Position numbers and translations under genes: made by a program. Source: an uncultured Lachnospiraceae bacterium (GTDB lineage: Bacteria > Bacillota_A > Clostridia > Lachnospirales > Lachnospiraceae). Taken from it: DNA of 13,174 bases. This document shows, one piece after another, positions 9,216 through 13,174 of the stretch. Location of the stretch: the NCBI GenBank assembly GCA_902787595.1, contig CADAHD010000027.1, positions 1 through 13,174 of the forward strand, given 5' to 3'. The notes below the pieces were generated by a model. That model ran no database searches. It worked only from the letters and a program-made list of their open reading frames with translations, and was not told where the DNA came from. Within the stretch, counting starts at the first letter, position 1; the number at the start of each line of letters is the position of its first letter.

Positions 9216-10322
9216 ATGGCAGGCATAGTATACAGTATTAAGAAAAATCGTCTGGAGAAATCCTATATATCCGGTTTTATACGTGATGAGGAGACCAACA
9301 GATTATATCTGGATCCCGCTACGGGCATACACCGTCTTTATACGGATTGCATAGATTCGGCTCAGGACGGCTGCGAATGGGGCAGGTTTTCCTTTGCGGC
9401 TTCCCTGACGGAAAATATGGCAATGTATGTATATGCATTTGCATCTGACGTTAATAACTGGTATGATAATGAAGGCAGGGATTTTCTTTTGGCTGACGTG
9501 CTGCGTTCCGAAGAGATCCCGGATGAAGAGAAGAAGCGGCTCTTTAACAATGAGAAAGCTCTTCGTTATGTAGGCAGAAATGATGTGCTGCTTTATCGTT
9601 TAAAAGGGCGTTACCTGTATCTGGCGATAGAGATACTGGGCAGCGGGGAAGGATATATCGACAGGCTTAAAGTCGATATGAAGGGCGATTACTTTATGGA
9701 CGCCTTTCCTTCGGTATACAGGGAAAGGGATTCCTTTTTCCACCGTTTCCTGTCCGTGTTCTCCAGCATACATTCGGATATAGAGCACGAGATAGAGAAT
9801 CTGCCCAGGCTTCTGGATCCGGAGACCTGCCCCAGGGAATGCCTTGGAATATATGCGGGCTGGCTGGGAATAGATCTATCCGGAGATTTTCTTACGGAAG
9901 AAGCCGAACGCCTTTTTGTAAAAGAGGCATACAGCTTAAACCGCATGAAAGGCACAAAGCAGTGCCTGAAGCGCGTTATAGAGATAGTGCTGGGAGAGAG
10001 CGCCATCATACTTGAAAACAATACCATACAGTCATATATGACTCCTCAGGAAATGAAGGAGAACGGTCTCAGAAACGGAGGCATATATGATGTAAACATC
10101 CTGATACGCAAAAGTCTTTCAGATACAGACAGACGCCAGCTGGGATTTCTGCTGGATCAGTTTAAGCCGGTCCGCAGCCGTCTGCATCTGATACCGCTCA
10201 GAGATACCGATGCACTGGACGGCGAGACCTATCTGGACATGAATGCAGTTATAGCGGGAGAGCGCATCGGCGTTATGGATGATGATATGGAACTTGGCGA
10301 CGGCGTCATACTTGACGAATAA
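9216..10322 (+). CDS. gpI/TIGR02242-like tail baseplate protein
   Basis: 368 aa. Residues about 158-265 match the phage tail domain often annotated TIGR02242 and resemble gpI of P2-type tails: the FPSVYRERDSFFHRFLSVF opening, LPRLLDPETCP at 196-206, YAGWLGIDL at 213-221, and the conserved RMKGTKQCLKRVIEIVLG helix at 243-260. Residues 1-150 form a separate, probably beta-sandwich N-terminal domain; the C-terminal 100 residues (RSRLHLIPL near 324-332) are typical of the same family. In CIS loci this family sits next to the wedge proteins and is thought to be a gp7/gpI-type wedge partner or fibre attachment protein. GGAGGA at 9205-9210 gives 5-nt spacing. It is the last structural gene before the regulatory block; 60 nt separate it from the STAS gene. 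Confidence 0.83.
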   Translation: MAGIVYSIKKNRLEKSYISGFIRDEETNRLYLDPATGIHRLYTDCIDSAQDGCEWGRFSFAASLTENMAMYVYAFASDVNNWYDNEGRDFLLADVLRSEEIPDEEKKRLFNNEKALRYVGRNDVLLYRLKGRYLYLAIEILGSGEGYIDRLKVDMKGDYFMDAFPSVYRERDSFFHRFLSVFSSIHSDIEHEIENLPRLLDPETCPRECLGIYAGWLGIDLSGDFLTEEAERLFVKEAYSLNRMKGTKQCLKRVIEIVLGESAIILENNTIQSYMTPQEMKENGLRNGGIYDVNILIRKSLSDTDRRQLGFLLDQFKPVRSRLHLIPLRDTDALDGETYLDMNAVIAGERIGVMDDDMELGDGVILDE

Positions 10323-10327
10323 ATGTT

Positions 10328-10356
10328 TAGACAAGCTGCAGTAAAAAATAAAGAAT
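10328..10356 (+). promoter_or_regulatory. Weak promoter candidate before the STAS gene
   Basis: The 60-nt gap between the last baseplate gene and the STAS gene contains TAGACA (10328-10333) and AAGAAT (10351-10356) with a 17-nt spacer over an A-rich run. This is a poor match to a housekeeping promoter and could be chance. There is no hairpin terminator in the gap, so read-through from the baseplate operon is also likely. Confidence 0.22.
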
Positions 10357-10382
10357 CTTAAGACAGTCAGGAGGTTGGAAAA

Positions 10383-10682
10383 ATGACGATACAGGAGATC
10401 AAAGGAGAGAGCAGCATACAGCTTTCTGTTGAGGGGCAGGTGGATACCATCACAGCTCCGGAACTTCAGCAGAGTATACTTACTGCTTTTCAGAAGACCA
10501 AGAGCGTTATTCTGGATCTGGGACAGGTAGGGTATATGTCATCTGCAGGCTTAAGAGCATTGCTGCTGGGACAGAAGACTGCTACCAGCAAGGGCGGCAC
10601 TATGAAGGTCATAAATGTACAGCCGGCTGTAATGCAGGTGTTTAATTTATCCGGATTCGCAAAGGTGCTCACACTTGGCTGA
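10383..10682 (+). CDS. STAS-domain protein (anti-sigma factor antagonist / MlaB-like regulator)
   Basis: 99 aa, a single STAS domain of SpoIIAA/RsbV size. Hallmarks are the N-terminal strand ending VEGQVDTITAPEL (16-28), the hydrophobic strand VILDLGQVGYM (42-52) and the phospho-acceptor loop SSAGLRALL starting at Ser53-Ser54. Proteins of this family are phosphorylated on a serine in this loop by RsbW/SpoIIAB-type kinases; unphosphorylated they bind the kinase and free its sigma factor. Another known role is in MlaB, where a STAS protein binds and regulates the ABC ATPase MlaF. AGGAGGT at 10369-10375 is one of the strongest ribosome sites in the window. The stop overlaps the start of the ABC ATPase by 8 nt, and an RsbW-like kinase follows, which fits both roles. 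Confidence 0.92.
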   Translation: MTIQEIKGESSIQLSVEGQVDTITAPELQQSILTAFQKTKSVILDLGQVGYMSSAGLRALLLGQKTATSKGGTMKVINVQPAVMQVFNLSGFAKVLTLG

Positions 10683-11340
10683 GATCATCCGCTTTTCGTC
10701 CATCGCAAAGACTTACCACGGAGAAGAACTGGAATGTCAGGTCTTTTCGGACTTTTCAGCGACGGTCGAAAAAGGTGAATTTGCTGTGCTCACGGGGGTG
10801 AGCGGCAGCGGAAAGACCACGCTGATCAAGATGCTCCTTGCAGATGTGATGCCTGATGCAGGCGATGTTATCGTTAACGGAAAGAGCATCTTAAATCTTA
10901 AGCCCAGACAGATACCTGCATACAGAAGAGGGCTGGGAGTGGTATTTCAGGATTATAAGCTGGTTAAAGAGATCACGGCTGAGGAAAATATCCGTCTGGC
11001 TATAATGGCCACAGGAGCGCCTCTTGCCGATGCAAATAAAAAGATCTGGAATGTTGCAAAGCTTTTGGGGATCACGGAGCTGTTAAAACGCAAACCCGAC
11101 GAGATGTCGGGAGGCCAGCAGCAGAAGATCTGCCTTGCGCGGGCCATAGTGAATAATCCGCCCATTATACTTGCGGATGAGCCTACTGCAAATCTGGATC
11201 CGGCTTATTCCAAAGAGATAATGAGGCTTTTTAAGATAATACATAACATGGGTTACACCCTTTTTGTGGCTACACAGGACCCGGTAATAGCCGGAGCTGA
11301 AGGTACGAAGAGGATAAGGATCAGGAGTCAGGTATTATGA
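10675..11340 (+). CDS. FtsE-like ABC ATPase with a Gln in the H-loop
   Basis: 221 aa, an ABC nucleotide-binding protein closest in pattern to FtsE/LolD-type ATPases. Visible motifs: Walker A GVSGSGKTT (41-49), Q-loop VVFQDYKLV (89-97, Q92), signature MSGGQQQK (144-151), Walker B IILADEP (164-170, catalytic E169), D-loop ANLD (172-175). The H-loop, normally ATHD, reads ATQD (199-202), so the switch histidine is Gln201. No transmembrane segment is present and no permease (FtsX-like) gene is seen in the window. The start is TTG at 10675, with AAAGGTG at 10661-10667; it overlaps the STAS stop by 8 nt. Its TGA overlaps the kinase ATG (ATGA). The tight three-gene coupling suggests the ATPase acts together with the STAS protein and its kinase. 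Confidence 0.9.
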   Translation: MAEIIRFSSIAKTYHGEELECQVFSDFSATVEKGEFAVLTGVSGSGKTTLIKMLLADVMPDAGDVIVNGKSILNLKPRQIPAYRRGLGVVFQDYKLVKEITAEENIRLAIMATGAPLADANKKIWNVAKLLGITELLKRKPDEMSGGQQQKICLARAIVNNPPIILADEPTANLDPAYSKEIMRLFKIIHNMGYTLFVATQDPVIAGAEGTKRIRIRSQVL

Positions 11341-11744
11341 AAGAACTGAATCTCATTGCTTGTGACGAAACTCTCTATACCGTACTTGACGAGATAAAAG
11401 CACATCTTAAAGCAATGGACTGTCCCGAAGAGATCATGACGTCTATACTGATCGCGGCAGAGGAGATATATGTCAATATCGCCCATTATGCATACGGCGG
11501 CAAGCCCGGCGTAGCTAAGGTTAATATCGATGTTATGCCGGATAATAAACTGTGCAGACTGGTATTCCGTGATAAGGGCATTCCGTATAATCCGCTTGAA
11601 AAAGAAGACCCGGACATAAGCTTATCTGCTGAAGAACGTCAGATAGGCGGTCTGGGTGTTTATTTTGTTAAAGAGATGATGGATAAGGTTGAATATGAGT
11701 ACAAAGACGGCTGCAATGTGCTTACAATAGAAAAGAAGCTCTGA
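11337..11744 (+). CDS. RsbW/SpoIIAB-type HATPase (serine kinase / anti-sigma factor)
   Basis: 135 aa, an HATPase_c_2 (GHKL) protein of the anti-sigma regulatory kinase family. The N-box region is AAEEIYVNIAHYAY (40-53, N47), the G1 box DKGIPYNP (79-86), and the G2/ATP lid GGLGVYFVKEMMD (104-116), followed by the usual C-terminal strand NVLTIEKKL. Such proteins phosphorylate a STAS partner on serine and many sequester a sigma factor. The likely substrate is the STAS protein two genes upstream. It overlaps the ABC ATPase stop by 4 nt (ATGA), so it is translated with it. No sigma factor gene is seen in the window. The assignment to kinase versus pure anti-sigma binding is an inference. Confidence 0.9.
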   Translation: MKELNLIACDETLYTVLDEIKAHLKAMDCPEEIMTSILIAAEEIYVNIAHYAYGGKPGVAKVNIDVMPDNKLCRLVFRDKGIPYNPLEKEDPDISLSAEERQIGGLGVYFVKEMMDKVEYEYKDGCNVLTIEKKL

Positions 11745-11766
11745 TAAAGAGCTCCTTGTGTTTAGG
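11737..11766. terminator. Candidate bidirectional terminator between convergent genes
   Basis: A perfect 6-bp inverted repeat, AGCTCT (11737-11742) and AGAGCT (11748-11753) with a 5-nt loop, spans the stop of the RsbW-like gene. It is followed on the plus strand by the T-rich CCTTGTGTTTA and on the minus strand by TCTTTTCTATTG. It lies exactly between the convergent operon and the minus-strand HATPase gene. The stem is short and moderately GC-rich, so it is a candidate only. Confidence 0.4.
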
Positions 11767-11783
11767 CAGCAGCTTATGCGGCA

Positions 11784-12659
11784 TCAGGTAGTAGGCAGCT
11801 GTATATAGACGCCCATACCCTTGCCGGAATTGCTTTTGGCATATATGGTGCCACCGTAGTATTCAACGATAGCCTTGGCCTGATACAGACCCAGACCGTT
11901 ACCGCTGATGCGGTTTGAACCCTGGTAATTAAGCTCGAAGATATGCTTTGTTTCATCTTCGGATAAGCCGTCACCGGTATCCTTGAGCACTACAAAGATA
12001 TCATCACCTACAGCCGATATGGTGATGATGAGTGAACCGTGACGCCCCATATACTTTATGGAATTATCCACGATATTACGGAAAAGTATGCGGAGAAGAT
12101 TCTGATCGGCTTTTACCAGAAGGTTATCATCAACTGCGGATATATTGATATTAAGGCCGGCCTTTGCTGCGGCATCATGGAATTCCCGCGCAACGCTCTT
12201 TGCAACTTCAATAATATTTACGGTGGAAGTTTCACTGCGTCGGGGCAGATACTGGGGCAGTATGGATGAAGGATCGGGCTCAGCAGCCGCAGGATGGGCT
12301 TTCAGCTCTTCAAGCTCTGCTTTGAGGCGGTTTGTTTCATCGTCAGTAGCAGTTTTTTCAAAGCTGATGGAAGCGATCTGTTCCTTTAATGCGGTATTTT
12401 CAATCTCTCTCTCGGCAGCTTCTTCTTTGAAATGAGCAAGCTCGGCGTTGAGAGAAGATATGATGGCGTCGGTATCTACTTCCTCCTCGTCATCTCTGGG
12501 ATTGCGGTAGCAGAGATAAGCAAAAAGCAGAAGAAAGATACTGTGTAAAATAAAAAATATCAGGAAAATCCAGGGCTCCATACTGAAAAAAGAGTAGAGC
12601 GTCAGGCAATAGCATATTAGCGAACATACAAGAGTTGTTTTTTGGGCGGTACTAAGCAT
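11784..12659 (-). CDS. Membrane-bound HATPase protein, histidine-kinase-like but without a clear DHp domain
   Basis: 291 aa from the ATG at 12659. Order: two hydrophobic segments, about 9-25 and 30-51, with almost no extracellular loop; a charged region that looks like coiled coil (about 65-121: SSLNAELAHFKEE, then RLKAELEELK); a Pro-rich linker; then an HATPase_c domain (about 145-290) with N-box LFRNIVDNS (192-200), G1 KDTGDGLSEDE (226-236) and G2 GNGLGLYQAKAIVEYYGG (253-270). No H-box of the HELRTPL type is seen, and no response regulator lies in the window. Mechanistically it could be a DHp-less kinase, a phosphatase or a membrane sensor acting on the STAS/RsbW partners. Extending the start to 13028 would read through an antisense hydrophobic stretch opposite the 79-aa gene, which I reject. 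AAGGAG (minus strand, 12672-12677) lies 12 nt upstream. Confidence 0.85.
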   Translation of the reverse strand: MLSTAQKTTLVCSLICYCLTLYSFFSMEPWIFLIFFILHSIFLLLFAYLCYRNPRDDEEEVDTDAIISSLNAELAHFKEEAAEREIENTALKEQIASISFEKTATDDETNRLKAELEELKAHPAAAEPDPSSILPQYLPRRSETSTVNIIEVAKSVAREFHDAAAKAGLNINISAVDDNLLVKADQNLLRILFRNIVDNSIKYMGRHGSLIITISAVGDDIFVVLKDTGDGLSEDETKHIFELNYQGSNRISGNGLGLYQAKAIVEYYGGTIYAKSNSGKGMGVYIQLPTT

Positions 12660-12671
12660 CGGATCCGAATA

Positions 12672-12677
12672 CTCCTT
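12672..12677 (-). promoter_or_regulatory. Ribosome binding site supporting the 12659 start
   Basis: AAGGAG on the minus strand, 12 nt from the ATG at 12659. The spacing is long, but it is the best ribosome site near the hydrophobic N-terminus, and it supports the 291-aa form over a longer reading frame reaching 13028. Confidence 0.45.
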
Positions 12678-12697
12678 TTCAAAGGGTAGAAAACATG

Positions 12698-12727
12698 TTA
12701 AAATAAGTAGTTTCCAATTCGTAATAT
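12698..12727 (+). promoter_or_regulatory. Weak promoter candidate for the 79-aa gene
   Basis: TTAAAA (12698-12703) and TAATAT (12722-12727) are separated by 18 nt in the A/T-rich divergent region. This is a weak match; it is listed because the 79-aa gene has no other promoter source upstream, its neighbour being divergent. Confidence 0.2.
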
Positions 12728-12752
12728 TATCACATAAAGCGTTCTTACGCAA
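12726..12752 (-). promoter_or_regulatory. Candidate extended -10 promoter for the minus-strand HATPase gene
   Basis: On the minus strand, TTGCGT (12752-12747) is followed after 15 nt by GATAAT (12731-12726), preceded by TG at the extended -10 position (TGTGATAAT, 12734-12726). The spacer is short (15 nt), which the extended -10 may offset. Transcription would start near 12719 and leave a leader of about 60 nt before the ATG at 12659. Confidence 0.3.
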
Positions 12753-12764
12753 GGGGGAAGGGAA

Positions 12765-13004
12765 ATGCGTCTGACAGACCGTATGCTTCAGGAAACAAAG
12801 AAGCTCAACAAACAGAAGAAAAAAGAAAATGATATCCAGCAGGATCAGGATGAAGATGAAATGGGCATGATGTATAAGCCACGGCCCAAATTCGGATATC
12901 TTAACAAGAATAAGGGGATCTTTGGCGGAGATGATGACGATTCCCTCAATACCGCTAAAAGCATCTTTGACAGGACCGCGATATTCCATACCGATACAGA
13001 ATAG
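12765..13004 (+). CDS. Small highly charged protein of unknown function
   Basis: 79 aa, not recognised. The N-terminal 22 residues are Lys-rich (KKLNKQKKK at 12-20), followed by an acidic run (DQDEDE at 27-32), a Pro/Lys/Gly section (YKPRPKFGY at 37-45), an Asp run (GGDDDD at 54-59) and a C-terminal SIFDRTAIF (66-74). No hydrophobic core, signal peptide or membrane segment is visible, so it may be disordered or a small adaptor. The ribosome site AGGGGG at 12752-12757 is 7 nt from the ATG. It is divergent from the HATPase gene and 67 nt ahead of another + strand gene, so those two probably form an operon. A real gene is more likely than the long antisense frame because the latter would be an unusual hydrophobic stretch. 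Confidence 0.6.
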   Translation: MRLTDRMLQETKKLNKQKKKENDIQQDQDEDEMGMMYKPRPKFGYLNKNKGIFGGDDDDSLNTAKSIFDRTAIFHTDTE

Positions 13005-13071
13005 AGAGAGCGGCCGGCGTCGCTGCATTAAATAATCAGCTTAGAATCTTTCTATACAGGAGAGTGCAATA

Positions 13072-13174
13072 ATGGCAGATAATAATTCAACCTTCAAAAG
13101 CTATGATGAGTACATGAAGAATGTATTTGACTGCGTGAACCGCTGTCTGGCTTCGTATCTGGAAGATATGAAGG
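13072..13174 (+). CDS. Start of an unidentified gene, cut by the window end
   Basis: The first 34 codons of a gene start with MADNNSTFKSYDEYMKNVF and continue DCVNRCLASYLEDMK. AGGAG at 13058-13062 is 9 nt before the ATG. After a short polar start the segment looks amphipathic and helical, with two Cys residues. The remainder is outside the window, so the family cannot be named. By position it may belong to the same CIS locus, for instance another structural or terminator protein, but this is a guess. Confidence 0.6.
   Translation, partial: MADNNSTFKSYDEYMKNVFDCVNRCLASYLEDMK

Noticed and set aside
12166..12186. HisKA_3-like motif (AREFHD) in the HATPase protein as a possible phosphoacceptor
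   Set aside because: It sits at residues 158-162, right before the ATPase domain, with no room for the two-helix dimerisation domain that should surround it, so it looks like a coincidence.
12739..12750. Tiny inverted repeat GCGT-TCTT-ACGC in the divergent region
   Set aside because: A 4-bp repeat is expected by chance; no second copy or operator pattern is seen.
12660..13028. Long N-terminal extension of the minus-strand HATPase protein (414 aa form starting at 13028)
   Set aside because: It runs antisense to a well-initiated 79-aa gene and its hydrophobic content mirrors the Lys/Asp-rich codons on the other strand. The ATG at 12659 has its own ribosome site and a sensible membrane N-terminus.
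13013..13029. Short GC-rich hairpin (GCGGC-CGGC-GTCGC) after the 79-aa gene
   Set aside because: The stem is only 5 bp with a G-T pair and is followed by mixed sequence, not a T-run, so it is not a convincing terminator.

Overview
The window looks like part of a low-to-mid GC Firmicutes chromosome, most likely a Clostridia/Lachnospiraceae-type gut or rumen anaerobe. This guess rests on strong AGGAGG-type ribosome binding sites on nearly every gene, frequent ATA isoleucine codons, tight operon packing and the protein families present. The species cannot be told from the sequence.

Positions 12-10322 (+ strand) hold eight tightly packed genes for the baseplate and tube end of a phage-tail-like contractile injection system (CIS) of the extracellular (Afp/PVC/MAC-like) class. 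In order they are: two diverged CIS tube-type proteins (Afp7-like, both lacking a visible LysM domain); a gpD-like spike-hub protein; a separate gpV/gp5-like spike with an OB fold and a beta-helix (together a 'split VgrG'); a gp25-like baseplate protein (Afp9-like); two baseplate J-type wedge proteins (Afp11/Afp12-like, 991 and 706 aa); and a gpI/TIGR02242-like tail protein. Spacing is -35 to +32 nt, so this is almost certainly one transcript. It begins right at the window edge, and sheath, main tube, AAA+ ATPase, tape-measure, terminator, PAAR tip and effector genes are not visible here.

Positions 10383-11744 (+ strand) hold three overlapping genes: a STAS anti-anti-sigma-like protein, an FtsE-like ABC ATPase with no transmembrane partner and with Gln instead of the switch His in its H-loop, and an RsbW/SpoIIAB-type HATPase (serine kinase/anti-sigma). 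The physical coupling (8-nt and 4-nt overlaps) suggests a phosphorylation-controlled STAS switch acting on the ABC ATPase, on a sigma factor, or on both. A hairpin at 11737-11753 separates this operon from a convergent minus-strand gene (11784-12659). That gene encodes a two-TM, coiled-coil protein with a histidine-kinase-type ATPase domain but no recognisable phosphoacceptor (DHp) domain.

Divergent from it, across a 105-nt intergenic region with candidate promoters, are a 79-aa highly charged orphan protein (12765-13004) and the first 34 codons of another gene (13072 to the window end). No stretch over 300 nt is gene-free, and I saw no tRNA, rRNA, CRISPR, IS element or integrase. The most interesting point is the signalling block (STAS, FtsE-like ATPase, RsbW-like kinase and DHp-less membrane HATPase) next to a CIS baseplate operon. 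It may be a dedicated control or firing module.
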